From contig CAVVGH010000002.1 in the NCBI GenBank assembly GCA_963747765.1, forward strand, positions 1-64,000: 64,000 nt of DNA. The letters are read 5' to 3'. A model generated the notes under the pieces. It searched no databases, was not told the DNA's origin, and was given only the letters and a program-made list of their open reading frames with translations. Below, in pieces: positions 1 to 7,632 of this stretch. A program made the translations under genes and the position numbers. Numbering within the stretch: the first letter of the stretch is position 1; each line of letters begins with the position of its first letter. Source of the DNA: VRUE01 sp963747765 (GTDB lineage: Bacteria > Actinomycetota > Thermoleophilia > Solirubrobacterales > 70-9).

Positions 1-189
1 CGAAGTCATTTTTCTATTTTTCTGCCCACAGCCGTCACACCTGGATAACTGCGCCATTGCCTTACGACAGGTCCCCGCGCCTCCACAAGCGCATCTGAGT
101 AGAGCCCCGCTCCGCGAAGAGCGCCAACAGCCAACCCCCAAGCCCTTCATCAAAACGCAGGAGCGCGAACTCGCGGTAACCGCCTCGGG

Positions 190-247
190 GTGAGGTTCTT
201 CGTCGACGCAAACCTTTCGCCCAAGGTTGCGAAGCCGCAGGCCATCG
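190..247 (+). pseudogene. N-terminal remnant of a DUF5615-like PIN toxin
   Basis: A GTG start opens a frame beginning MRFFVDANLSPKVA, which resembles the first strand of DUF5615 (PIN-like, VapC-type) toxins with the first acidic residue in VDANLSP. After about 14 codons the similarity stops and the frame runs into dispersed repeat copy 1. The rest of the PIN fold is missing, so this is probably a stump left after a deletion or repeat-associated rearrangement. The family call rests on a very short stretch. Confidence 0.4.
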
Positions 248-315
248 CCTCCAAGCGATTCACAGAAGCGCGCAGGACTAAAGCGGTAGCGGAGCCGCAG
301 GCACCGCCACCGGCG
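248..315 (+). repeat. Dispersed palindromic repeat A, copy 1
   Basis: First of four related segments (others at 1217, 2086 and 9755). The core folds into nested stems: GCGGT pairs with ACCGC, and GCGG pairs with CCGC around an AG loop. The unit shares about 65 bp with copy 2. It lies upstream of a toxin-like nuclease gene and resembles REP-type intergenic elements. Confidence 0.75.
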
Positions 316-500
316 CTCCAATTGGCCACACGCATTACCGCGCCGAGACCCGTGTTGCGAGAGCCCTTGCAACTCGCTATCATTGCCGCATTACATTCCC
401 GTCTGGGGCTGCGTCCCTGGGCGTATTTCGTTCCCGGGGAACGCGAGAGCGTTCCCCGTATTGCGTTCAGGGCAGGATCGCAGTTCGAGGAGGGACTTGC

Positions 501-1106
501 ATGGCATACCGTACGCGCGTCTTCATCGATTTCTGGAACTTTCAGCTCAACTGGAATGATCGCGCTTCTGGGGCCAAGCTCGATTGGCCAGTGGTTCCCC
601 GCGTCCTGTTGGCCGAGGCAAAGAAGCGCATCGAAGCGGCTGGAATCGATGAGAGCCTCACTCTCGACGAGACGCTCGTCTATGCCTCTTACAACCCGGC
701 CCGAGAGGGCAAGCTGAAAGGTTGGCTTGACAGCTTCCTTGATAAGCAGCCAAGCTTTCGGGTGAAGACTCGCGAGCGGCGTGAGAAGTTGCGCAGGATT
801 CACTGTCCCTCTTGCGGCGAGCACAATGAGGTCTGTTCGAAGTGCGGTGAGCCGTTCCGCTTCGCTCCCGAGAAGGGCGTCGACACAGCCATAGTTACGG
901 ATCTGCTCTCCCTGGCTTCCGAAGAGGCGTTCGACGTAGCGATCCTGCTTTCCAGCGATGCTGATCACATTCCGGCAGTCGAATGGGTCCAGGGACGTGG
1001 CCTCAAGGTGATCAACGCGACCTGGGCACGGCACGGCTTTGACCTGGCACGGACCTGTTGGGCGTCGATCGAGCTCGACGACGTCATCCCGCTGATCACA
1101 CGCTGA
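501..1106 (+). CDS. NYN-domain ribonuclease-like protein with a zinc ribbon
   Basis: A 201-residue protein of the NYN (PIN-like, LabA/MARF-type) family, which are predicted metal-dependent RNases. The first strand carries the expected acidic residue and Asn (FIDFWNFQ, residues 9-16). GVDTAIVTDLL and LLSSDADH supply the further acidic residues of a NYN active site. Between them an insert with two CxxC pairs (CPSCGE and CSKCGE, around residues 109-124) looks like a zinc ribbon. GAGGAGGG lies about 6 nt before the ATG, which fixes the start. It stands alone between repeat copies 1 and 2. A toxin or phage-defence role is possible but not shown. Confidence 0.85.
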   Translation: MAYRTRVFIDFWNFQLNWNDRASGAKLDWPVVPRVLLAEAKKRIEAAGIDESLTLDETLVYASYNPAREGKLKGWLDSFLDKQPSFRVKTRERREKLRRIHCPSCGEHNEVCSKCGEPFRFAPEKGVDTAIVTDLLSLASEEAFDVAILLSSDADHIPAVEWVQGRGLKVINATWARHGFDLARTCWASIELDDVIPLITR

Positions 1107-1216
1107 GCAATTCTCGGCCGAAGCGACTGGCGGAGCTACGCACCACCAGTCGGCAGCTATAGAAGCCATTGCGCCCCTACGACAGACTCGCAATCTTAAA
1201 CTTCTCATCGTTCATC

Positions 1217-1295
1217 TCCAAGCGATTCACAGAAGCGCGCAGGACTAAAGCGGTAGCGGAGCCGTAGGCACCGCCACCGGCGTATACAGCGACCA
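1217..1295 (+). repeat. Dispersed palindromic repeat A, copy 2
   Basis: Nearly identical to copy 1 through the GCGGTAGCGGAGCC core, then extended by a segment (tatacagcgacca) shared with copy 3. The inner stem here is GCGG/CCGT, giving a G-U pair. It lies directly upstream of the two-gene module at 1316-1927. Confidence 0.75.
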
Positions 1296-1315
1296 TCCTC
1301 CGACTCGACTTCACC

Positions 1316-1564
1316 GTGGCGACCGCGTCTGCGATGATTCCGCCTATGAAGCAGCAGCTTCACATCAAGGTCAGCGGTGGCCTTGAGGGCGACTTCGTCG
1401 TCACCGAGGAGCGTGGCAAGGATGAGTTCGTGATCGCCCGTGAGGAGGAGCCCTCTCTGCAGGAGCTGCGGGAGCGCTCCGGCGCCCGCCCGGCCACCCA
1501 GGAGGAGTTCGAAGCCTTCGTGGCCGAGAACGGCCCTTTCCTCCCGGCCGACGGCGAGGGCTGA
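1316..1564 (+). CDS. Small protein of an unrecognised two-gene module (copy 1, first gene)
   Basis: An 82-residue acidic protein that I do not recognise. It shares an overall layout and an exact C-terminal tail (LPADGEG) with the 72-residue protein at 4097-4315. Both have an N-terminal beta-like part (QLHIKVSGGLEGDFVV against LDLHIGELVEIEGRRYEVV) and a helical part ending in a (T/A)xEDF/EEF-type helix. The GTG start gives MATAS, echoing MATAV in the paralogue; ATG codons at 1334 and 1346 are alternatives. The second gene starts 3 nt after its stop, so the two are probably co-translated. Size, pairing and neighbours suggest an antitoxin-like partner. This is inference only. Confidence 0.7.
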   Translation: MATASAMIPPMKQQLHIKVSGGLEGDFVVTEERGKDEFVIAREEEPSLQELRERSGARPATQEEFEAFVAENGPFLPADGEG

Positions 1565-1567
1565 TTC

Positions 1568-1927
1568 GTGGCCAAAAAGCCCTCGCCCGTCCTCTTTGAC
1601 GAGGCGCTCTTCGAGGCCGACCTAAAACGCGCCAGCGAGAACGGCGAAGCGGTCGCCAAGGAGGCCCACGAGCGCTACGAGGCAGAGGGGGTCCCCTCAG
1701 AGGACCTGCGTCTCTGCGAAGACGAGGGCCCCGAAGGCACCGAGTTGCCCCAGTGCATGAAGGTCTACCTGCCAGACGCCGCCGGGCGGTTCGGCATGGT
1801 CTTTCAGCTTGAGATCATCGAAAAGCGTGGGGTGCTCCGCTACCTGGCCTTCGGTGTCCGCCACCACCCTCCGGACTCTCACGCCGAAACCGTCTACGAA
1901 ATCGCCCACCGGCGCCTGTACGTCTAG
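1568..1927 (+). CDS. Second protein of the unrecognised two-gene module (copy 1)
   Basis: A 119-residue protein starting at GTG, 3 nt after the previous stop. Its C-terminal half matches the protein at 6087-6494 in order: a CMKVYLP / CVKSYVP segment, a GMVFQL / GFVFQL strand, LRYLAFGVRH / WNFIAFGERH, then TVYEIAHRRL / TVYERAHKRL. The strand-strand-HR arrangement loosely recalls the end of RelE/ParE-type toxins, but no catalytic set is recognisable. The conserved pairing with an LPADGEG-tailed partner in two places suggests a functional two-protein unit, plausibly toxin-antitoxin. Function is unproven. Confidence 0.7.
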   Translation: MAKKPSPVLFDEALFEADLKRASENGEAVAKEAHERYEAEGVPSEDLRLCEDEGPEGTELPQCMKVYLPDAAGRFGMVFQLEIIEKRGVLRYLAFGVRHHPPDSHAETVYEIAHRRLYV

Positions 1928-2284
1928 CCGCTTCGCTCCTACATCACGGGAAGGACCCGCAAGCGTTCAATATGAACGCGCGCGACAGATCCGTCGAATC
2001 CGCCCTCATCCCAGTAGCCAAATCGGCCCAACCCATCTCAGGGCCAGCGGCCTACTCGTAGACGTCTCTAAGCGTCTCCGCGCCCTCCAAGCGAATCGCA
2101 GATACGCGAGGACAGAAGCGGTTGCGGAGCCGCAGGCACCGCCACCGGCGTATACAGCGACCACCCTTCGACTCCGCGCGATCCGCGCCTGAGCGCTCCG
2201 CGAGGACGCGAGAAGCGTAACCCGCAATTGGAAAGCGCGACCCCCACCTATCCGGTGCCCCAGAACCCCACCGAAAAGGCGCTT
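1928..2284. other. Intergenic stretch with repeat A copy 3
   Basis: About 350 bp with no convincing gene on either strand. It holds dispersed repeat copy 3 (2086-2165) and separates the plus-strand module from the minus-strand DUF2283/DUF4258 pair. Confidence 0.5.
2086..2165 (+). repeat. Dispersed palindromic repeat A, copy 3
   Basis: More diverged than copies 1 and 2 at its left end but carrying the same core with inner stem GCGG/CCGC, followed by the segment tatacagcgacca also seen in copy 2. Confidence 0.7.
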
Positions 2285-2503
2285 TCAGGCGGCGGCTCGG
2301 TGGGCACTGCCCGGCGCTGGCAGCGCCTCCAAGATGCTCGCCGGAAGGCGCGTGCTGGCGTCCCAAACCTCGATCGCGACCAACTCGTGGCTGGTGCGGT
2401 CGTAGTCGCGCAGACCGCCGGGCACGCGCTCACTGACTACGTCGTCGGACTCCCCGGTCGGGAACCAGGCGATATCGGCGTCTGAGTCGTAGTAGGCAAA
2501 CAT
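2285..2503 (-). CDS. DUF2283-family protein, putative antitoxin-like partner
   Basis: A 72-residue protein with the DUF2283 pattern: an N-terminal YYDxDADIAWF, an SDDVVSERV strand, and the central ELVAIEVWDAS before a helical end. DUF2283 genes commonly follow DUF4258 genes, and the pair is regarded as a toxin-antitoxin-like unit. Here the DUF4258 gene lies 35 nt upstream on the same strand, consistent with an operon. The C-terminus is slightly longer and Ala-rich compared with the usual family length. Confidence 0.8.
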   Translation of the reverse strand: MFAYYDSDADIAWFPTGESDDVVSERVPGGLRDYDRTSHELVAIEVWDASTRLPASILEALPAPGSAHRAAA

Positions 2504-2538
2504 GCTCAGTCAAGGGTAGCGCGGGCCTGGGCTGCCAG

Positions 2539-2790
2539 CTAGGACTCGAGCCTCCAGACAGAGACGATTCGCACAGCGCTCTCGTCGTCGCCATGAGGGT
2601 GGTCGTAGATCGCCTCGAAGGGCACGCCGTCAGGGGTCTTGCCGCTGACAAGCCATTCCGCGCGACCATCGTTGGCCTGGCGCGCCGCGTGGCTGTCTTT
2701 GATGGCTTGCTCAACGTCTGCTGCATCTAGACGACGTTGCCGCAGGCGATCCTCCGCGTGCACCGTCCAGACGAAGCGCTCGATCTCCAC
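2539..2790 (-). CDS. DUF4258-family protein, putative toxin-like partner
   Basis: An 83-residue protein showing the DUF4258 signature HAEDRLRQRRLDAADVEQAI near the N-terminus and a C-terminal strand VRIVSVWR. The family is small, RelE-like in size, and usually paired with DUF2283, as here. The start is GTG at 2790. A -10-like box TAGGCT (complement of 2797-2802) ends 6 nt before it and no Shine-Dalgarno is visible, so the mRNA is probably leaderless. Confidence 0.8.
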   Translation of the reverse strand: MEIERFVWTVHAEDRLRQRRLDAADVEQAIKDSHAARQANDGRAEWLVSGKTPDGVPFEAIYDHPHGDDESAVRIVSVWRLES

Positions 2791-2796
2791 AGACGA

Positions 2797-2802
2797 AGCC
2801 TA
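2797..2802 (-). promoter_or_regulatory. -10 box for the leaderless DUF4258/DUF2283 operon
   Basis: TAGGCT on the minus strand, 6 nt before the GTG start at 2790. The TANNNT plus 6-7 nt spacing is the usual geometry of leaderless actinobacterial genes. Confidence 0.5.
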
Positions 2803-2870
2803 CGAGACCGTGGCGCGCTTGGCCCACAGGACACCTTTCAGGCGGTTCTGGCAATCACACGCGAGAGCCG

Positions 2871-3067
2871 AGTCGGAGCAAATCTGTCCGACGGCGGATC
2901 TACCTTGGTTTGCGGGAAGGCAGCCAGCAACCTCGTCGGATCCAGACACGGCGAGGCACTTGCTGTGCCACGCACGTCCTTTCCCGAAGCGCCAAACCCA
3001 TCGCTTCTCCCTCAGACGCGGCACACAAAAAGGGACGAATCGACCTCGAGATTCGTCTCCCCTTCAA
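2871..3067 (+). promoter_or_regulatory. Conserved leader of replication-relaxation gene, copy 1
   Basis: This roughly 200-nt segment is almost identical to 10514-10710 and precedes the same kind of gene in both places. It ends in a stem-loop (3032-3062) in which GGGACGAATC pairs with GATTCGTCTCCC across CGACCTCGA, just before the first leader ORF. Conservation at least as high as in the coding region suggests a regulatory leader or a very recent duplication. Confidence 0.7.
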
Positions 3068-3136
3068 ATGAAGGCAGCCGCACTTCCCGTCCCGGCGCAA
3101 GACCCAAGTCGGGCGTTTCGCCTCTTCTTCAAATGA
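3068..3136 (+). CDS. 22-residue leader ORF 1
   Basis: An ATG opens a 22-codon frame starting MKAAALPVPAQDPSRAF and ending in LFFK. Its TGA overlaps the ATG of the next copy (ATGA). It is the first of three 65-bp tandem units whose third unit is the start of the gene at 3198. Because 65 is not a multiple of 3, each unit is shifted in frame and stops on the next start. It has no clear Shine-Dalgarno. Confidence 0.5.
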   Translation: MKAAALPVPAQDPSRAFRLFFK

Positions 3137-3201
3137 AGGCAGCCGCACTTCCCGTCCCGGCGCAAGACCCAAGTCGGGCGTTTCGCCTCTTCTTTAAATG
3201 A
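3133..3201 (+). CDS. 22-residue leader ORF 2
   Basis: Second 65-bp tandem copy, encoding the same 22 residues as leader ORF 1. Its TGA (3199-3201) overlaps the ATG of the replication-relaxation gene at 3198. The peptide resembles the gene's own N-terminus (MKADALPVPAESPSRAI), so the leader ORFs look like duplicated gene starts kept for translational coupling. Confidence 0.5.
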   Translation: MKAAALPVPAQDPSRAFRLFFK

Positions 3202-3860
3202 AGGCAGACGCGCTTCCCGTCCCCGCCGAGAGCCCCAGTCGAGCGATTGTCGACTTCATCGGCCGCCACGGCATCGTCACCATCAACCACGTCATCGACG
3301 CTCTCGGCCTCAGCCGCCGCAGCGCCTACCGCCACACGGCCGCCTGTCTCGAAGATCGCCTTCTCGAGCGCCGCGAGCTTCTCGCCTACGAACCGAGCCT
3401 CCTCTCGGCGACGAGCCGCGGCCTGCGCTATGCAGGCCTGCCACTCAAGCCCGCCAAGGTCTCACTCAGCTCTGTGGACCATCGCCTCCGCTCTGCTTCC
3501 CTGGCCCAGCTCCTCTCAACCGAGTTCTCCCCCGACCAGATCCTCTCCGAGCGCCAGCTGATCTATGCGGAGCGCCTCGCCGGGGACCCTCTCTTCAGCG
3601 CCCGCCTCCCAAACGGCCACCTCCACCGCCCCGACCTCGCGATCCAAACCCCAACCCAGACGATCGCCGTCGAGCTCGAGCTCTCCGCCAAGAGCCCCAA
3701 GCGCCTGCACTCGATTCTCACCGCCTGGAAGCAGGCCGACTGGATCTCAGAAGTGCGCTACTACGCGCAACCCGGTGTGGCCCGCCGCGCCGTCGAGCGA
3801 GCCCTCTCGAAGCTGAACACCCCTTCCCATATCCGCCTCTTCGAGGCTTCGACGCGCTAG
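3198..3860 (+). CDS. Replication-relaxation-like family protein (copy 1)
   Basis: A 220-residue protein with an N-terminal winged helix (residues 15-60, IVTINHVIDALGLSRRSAYRH), a middle region and a C-terminal part with the family motif AVELELSAKS (about residues 157-166). The family occurs on mobile elements of Gram-positives near replication or transfer genes. The AVELELSAKS segment resembles a degenerate restriction-endonuclease-like core, but I cannot assign catalysis. The start is ATG at 3198, coupled by ATGA to the leader ORF. A close paralogue lies at 10776 and a truncated one at 6526. It is probably DNA-binding. Confidence 0.75.
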   Translation: MKADALPVPAESPSRAIVDFIGRHGIVTINHVIDALGLSRRSAYRHTAACLEDRLLERRELLAYEPSLLSATSRGLRYAGLPLKPAKVSLSSVDHRLRSASLAQLLSTEFSPDQILSERQLIYAERLAGDPLFSARLPNGHLHRPDLAIQTPTQTIAVELELSAKSPKRLHSILTAWKQADWISEVRYYAQPGVARRAVERALSKLNTPSHIRLFEASTR

Positions 3861-4084
3861 GTCCCCAATCTTTCCCAGCTTGAAGGCCCCCAATCTCCAC
3901 TCCCATTTCTCGATGCTTTCCGTTCACGACTTCTCTGGCTCCTCACGACCACTCCGCCCGCACAGCTAACCGCCGCCCGCCCCGGCGCTGTTTTGCAGGC
4001 AGGTCGGCGGGCGAGGCAACTGCGGGAGCCCCTCAAGAGGCGGACGGAGTCGTGGGTCCGACAGGGTAAGTCCCAACGAGCGTT

Positions 4085-4090
4085 TAGACT
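4085..4090 (+). promoter_or_regulatory. -10 box for the leaderless gene at 4097
   Basis: TAGACT ends 6 nt before the ATG and no Shine-Dalgarno is visible, fitting a leaderless transcript. Confidence 0.45.
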
Positions 4091-4096
4091 TTGCCT

Positions 4097-4315
4097 ATGG
4101 CAACTGCGGTAAAGAAGCTCGATCTGCACATCGGCGAGTTGGTCGAAATCGAGGGGCGGCGCTACGAGGTCGTGCCGGACAAGACCGGCGGGCTGACGAT
4201 TGAGCCGCCGATAACCCCGATCTCAGAGCTTTACGAGAAGCGGGGCATGAAACCCGCTTCGGCGGAGGATTTCGAGCGAATCGCTGGCGATCTCCCGGCT
4301 GACGGCGAGGGCTAG
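4097..4315 (+). CDS. Small protein of the two-gene module (copy 2, first gene)
   Basis: A 72-residue protein paralogous in layout to 1316-1564 and ending in the same LPADGEG. It has LDLHIGELVEIEGRRYEVV at the front and the helix ASAEDFERIAG near the end. The ATG at 4097 has a -10 box 6 nt upstream. Its TAG stop lies inside the CTAG target duplication of the IS1182-type element, so the insertion separated it from its partner (now at 6087) while leaving both frames intact. I do not recognise the family; an antitoxin-like role is an inference from the pairing. Confidence 0.7.
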   Translation: MATAVKKLDLHIGELVEIEGRRYEVVPDKTGGLTIEPPITPISELYEKRGMKPASAEDFERIAGDLPADGEG

Positions 4316-6032
4316 GAGCCTGGGTCAGTAACCCCGACTGAGGCGTCCGGCTCGACCGGGACGATTCTCCTGCAAGCGAGCAGGAGGAACGCGTGATGAC
4401 GGCGACGGTGGAGCAGGAGCGGCTGATCGAGGTCGAGAGGGCCGAGCCGGCCGATGGCGAGCGCGCCCCGATCGCCGAGCAGAAGACCTTCCGCCCCTAC
4501 GACCCCGACCAGGCGCTTTTGATGGCGCCGGTGCTGCAGGAGTGGGTGCCCGAGGGCGACCTCGCCCACTTCGTCTCCGACCTGGTCGAGGACTCGCTCG
4601 ATCTCTCGGAGATCTACGCCTCCTATGAGCAAGAGCGCGGCTACCCGCCCTATGACCCGCGGCTGATGCTGAAGCTGCTGATCTACGGCTACGCCACCGG
4701 CACGGTCTCCTCGCGCAAGCTCGAGCAGGCCACCCACCGCGACGTCGCCGTGCGCATGCTGGTCGCCGACCAGCACCCCGACTACCGCTCGATCGCCCGC
4801 TTTCGCGCCCGCCACCTGGACGCCCTTGCGGAGCTCTTCGTGCAGGCGCTGCGGTTGTGCAAGAAGGCCGGTCTGGTGAAGATGGGCACGCTGGCGATCG
4901 ACGGCACCAAGCTGCGGGCCAACGCCTCCCGCCACAAGGCGATGAGCTATGAGCGGATGGGCAAAGCCGAGTCACAGCTCGAGGCCGAGATCGCGGCGAT
5001 CGAGGCCCAGGCCGCCGCCCTGCTCGAAGACGCCGAGGCCGTTGACCGCGAAGAGGACGAGCGCTACGGGCCCGATCGCCGCGGCGACGAGCTGCCCGCC
5101 GAGCTGGCCCGCAGGGAGAGCCGTCTGGCGCGCATCCGCGAGGCCAAGGCGGCCCTGGAGGCCGAGGAGGCAGAGCGCGAGCGCGCTCGCCAGGCCGAGA
5201 TGCGCGAGGAAGGGCGCAAGCCACGCAAGCCCGATCCCGACGATGAGCCACCCACTCCCAAGCCCACCGCGCAGCGCAACTTCACCGACCCCGAGTCGAA
5301 GATCATGAAGACCGCCGACGGCGCCTTTCACCAGTGCTTCAACGCCCAAGCGGTGGTCGACTCCCACGCCCAGGTGATCCTTGCCGCCGACGCCACAGAC
5401 GAGGCCCCCGACGCGCGTCAGCTTGAGCCCGCCCTTGAGCAGCTCGATGAGAACCTCGAGGAGATCGAGGCAACCCTCCCCGAGGGCGCCGCCCTACTCG
5501 GCGACGCCGGCTACTTCTCCGAGGACAACATCGAGATCACGACCGGGCACGGCCTCGATCCCCACCTGGCGACCGGCCGCTTCAAGCGCTCCGAGCCACA
5601 ACCACCGGCGCCGCGGGGGCCGATCCCGAGGGATGCCACCCCCAAGCAGCGGATGGCACGCAAACTGAAGACCAAGCGCGGCCGCACGGTCTACGCGAAG
5701 CGCAAGACGATCGTCGAGCCGGTCTTCGGGCAAATGGACACAGTGCAGTCAGCGCGACAGTTGCTCTTGCGCGGCAAAGCCGCGGCCCGAGCCCAGTGGC
5801 GCTTTCACTGCGCGGTCCACAACCTGCTGAAGCTGCACCGGGCCGGTGGGTTGGGGCTGGTCGGGGCCACATAGCCCCCCAAGCGGCCGCGAGGACCGCA
5901 AGGCGGTTCCGCGGTTCCGCGGAACCGCCGTCTCGGCGCCCGGCATGGGTATCGGCGCGCTCGCGCGACCCGACCCGCGCCCTGTCGCTCACGCTCGTTG
6001 CCTCAGATCGCGTTAGCGACCCAGGCTCCTAG
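4312..6032 (+). mobile_element. IS1182-family insertion sequence with CTAG target duplication
   Basis: The element body is 4316-6028, flanked by CTAG at 4312-4315 and 6029-6032. The ends are inverted: GAGCCTGGGTC at the left matches GACCCAGGCTC at the right, and the match continues imperfectly through GTAAC / GTTAG. It carries one transposase gene. The 4-bp palindromic duplication suits IS1182-type elements. Intact ends, an intact gene and an exact duplication indicate recent insertion. Confidence 0.9.
4393..5874 (+). CDS. IS1182-family DDE transposase
   Basis: A 493-residue transposase. The N-terminal DUF772-type domain is clear (YPPYDPRLMLKLLIYGYATG, about residues 82-101). The DDE residues are visible as D in LAIDGTKLRANAS (about residue 178), D in LLGDAGYFSEDN (about residue 372) and E in IVEPVFGQM (about residue 443). 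A long charged coiled coil (about residues 195-280) is typical of the family's insertion. GAGGAAC precedes the ATG. Its length is normal, so it is probably active. Confidence 0.95.
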   Translation: MMTATVEQERLIEVERAEPADGERAPIAEQKTFRPYDPDQALLMAPVLQEWVPEGDLAHFVSDLVEDSLDLSEIYASYEQERGYPPYDPRLMLKLLIYGYATGTVSSRKLEQATHRDVAVRMLVADQHPDYRSIARFRARHLDALAELFVQALRLCKKAGLVKMGTLAIDGTKLRANASRHKAMSYERMGKAESQLEAEIAAIEAQAAALLEDAEAVDREEDERYGPDRRGDELPAELARRESRLARIREAKAALEAEEAERERARQAEMREEGRKPRKPDPDDEPPTPKPTAQRNFTDPESKIMKTADGAFHQCFNAQAVVDSHAQVILAADATDEAPDARQLEPALEQLDENLEEIEATLPEGAALLGDAGYFSEDNIEITTGHGLDPHLATGRFKRSEPQPPAPRGPIPRDATPKQRMARKLKTKRGRTVYAKRKTIVEPVFGQMDTVQSARQLLLRGKAAARAQWRFHCAVHNLLKLHRAGGLGLVGAT

Positions 6033-6086
6033 TCTCGTCCCGTTCGGCGGTTTGGCTTTTCGGTAGCGCTTATCGTCCCGCTGCAC

Positions 6087-6494
6087 GTGGCTTCGCCAGA
6101 ACGTAGAAATCTGCCGCCAGTCTCGATCCGGTTCGACCGCGAGGAGTGGCAAGAAGAGGTTGAGCGCTTGGATGAGCGCTCAGAGGCGCGTATCCAGGCG
6201 GAGCGCGCCCGCCGAGAAATCCAGGGCGGAAAATCCGCTCTGGATCTGCAGAAGTGCGAGGCCGACGACGGAGCGAGCGGGACGAGACTTGTCGGCTGCG
6301 TGAAGTCGTACGTGCCGCTCGGGAAGCAGGGAGCCTCTCAGGCCCCGTTCGGCTTCGTGTTCCAGTTGGCGCAGAACCCGGGCGGCAGCCTCGTCTGGAA
6401 CTTCATCGCCTTTGGCGAGCGCCACCCGGACAACCCGGTGACTCGCACGGTCTACGAGCGCGCTCACAAGCGTCTGCACGGCCGCTATCCGTAG
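6087..6494 (+). CDS. Second protein of the two-gene module (copy 2)
   Basis: A 135-residue protein starting at GTG, homologous in its C-terminal half to 1568-1927: CVKSYVPLG, GFVFQLA, WNFIAFGERH and TVYERAHKRLHG. Its N-terminal helix is long and charged. Before insertion of the IS it lay about 70 nt after the stop of the 4097 gene; now 1.7 kb separates them. It may be transcribed from the element or be silent. Function is unknown; the RelE/ParE-like ending is a weak resemblance. Confidence 0.65.
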   Translation: MASPERRNLPPVSIRFDREEWQEEVERLDERSEARIQAERARREIQGGKSALDLQKCEADDGASGTRLVGCVKSYVPLGKQGASQAPFGFVFQLAQNPGGSLVWNFIAFGERHPDNPVTRTVYERAHKRLHGRYP

Positions 6495-6525
6495 GCAGAA
6501 GCCAACTCTACGATGAGGAGAATAG

Positions 6526-7089
6526 GTAGCCGGCCTCGGCGTAAAGAAGGCTGCCGCCCACCGCCGTATTGCGGCCTGTATCGAAGCTCGGCTCCTCGAG
6601 CGCTTCGAGTTCCCTCTCATGGAGCCCGCTCTCCTGCGTGCCACCCGCAAGGGCCTGCGCTACGCAGACCTCGGCCTCTCCCCGGTCGTAATCTCGCCCG
6701 GCTCGGTCCACCATCGCCTTCGCTGCACCTCCCTCGCCCAGCTGCTCGCCGAGGAGTTCAAGCCCTCCGAGGTCTTCACCGAGCGCGAGCTAATCCAGGC
6801 AGAGCGCCTCGCCGACGAACCGCTCTTCAGCGCCCACCTTCCCAACTCCCACCACCGCCCAGACCTCGCCGTCCAAACCAAGGACCAGACGATCGCCATC
6901 CAGCTGGAGCTCAGCCCCAAGGCCGCCCGCCGCCTTCAGCAGATCATCCACGCCTGGGCCGACGCAGACTGGATCTCAGAGGTCCGTCACTACTGCGAAC
7001 CGGGCCCCACCCGTCGCGGCGTGGAACGCGCAATCGCCAACACCAACTCCTCCTCCCGCATCAGCCTCTTCAAAGCCCCACCTCGTTGA
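6526..7089 (+). pseudogene. 5'-truncated replication-relaxation-like gene
   Basis: From 6526 the frame encodes a series colinear with residues of the gene at 3198 (HRRIAACIEARLLERFE, then LLRATRKGLRYADL, IAIQLELSPKAARRL and WISEVRHYCEPG) to a stop at 7089. The first 35 or so residues, including most of the winged helix, are missing and replaced by an in-frame stop at 6523. The first internal ATG (6619) would make only the C-terminal 156 residues. It is diverged from the two intact copies, so it is an older relic. Confidence 0.7.
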
Positions 7090-7632
7090 CCCGCCCCGCA
7101 TCCAAGCGACTCCTTCCACCCCTGTTTCCTCATCAACCACCGCCTTGGCCGCTGCTCCCACACACCCTCTTTGCGAATCCTCAAGCACAAGGCCTGGACG
7201 TACACAAGACCCATCGCTGGCTCAAGGCTGGGCTTGTTTGTCCGCCACAGAAACCAACAGGGAAAGAGAAGTCCTAGCCCAATAGGACGGGCCAGGGAAC
7301 CACCGCAGCACCACAGAGGACAAGCAGGGACCGGCCCCTCGGGAAGGGGTCGCGGAAAGGGAGAGGTATCGCAGTGAACAGCACCACCGAGCTTTGCAGA
7401 GCCTCGCTTGCAACCGAGCTGGCTTGCCCCTCCCTCGTTCATCTTCAACAGCAACGAGGCTCTGCCTCGCTGCTGAGGTAAAGGAAAACCATCGAGACGT
7501 TGGGTTCAGTTTGATCAGCAAAGGAAACGAATGACGATTACCGACAGGAACTGACGCAGGTCCTCGGGCCACAGGCCCATGGGACCGGTGCGCCCATCGG
7601 TTCGGTAGCGGGGAGCGATAGCCGTCCGCGCG
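7090..7632. other. Intergenic stretch with repeat B copy 1
   Basis: About 540 bp without a supported gene. It contains a repeat copy (7224-7297) also found at the IS630 insertion site. Confidence 0.5.
7224..7297 (+). repeat. Dispersed repeat B, copy 1 (uninterrupted)
   Basis: This segment matches 8498-8550 plus 9685-9710, that is the same repeat before IS630 insertion. It contains the palindrome GTCCTA-gcccaa-TAGGAC (7271-7288). Fragments recur at 8162-8179 and 9702-9727. Confidence 0.75.

Noticed and set aside
150..1208. A 352-codon open frame on the minus strand
   Set aside because: Antisense to the NYN gene and running through repeat copies; no recognisable domain.
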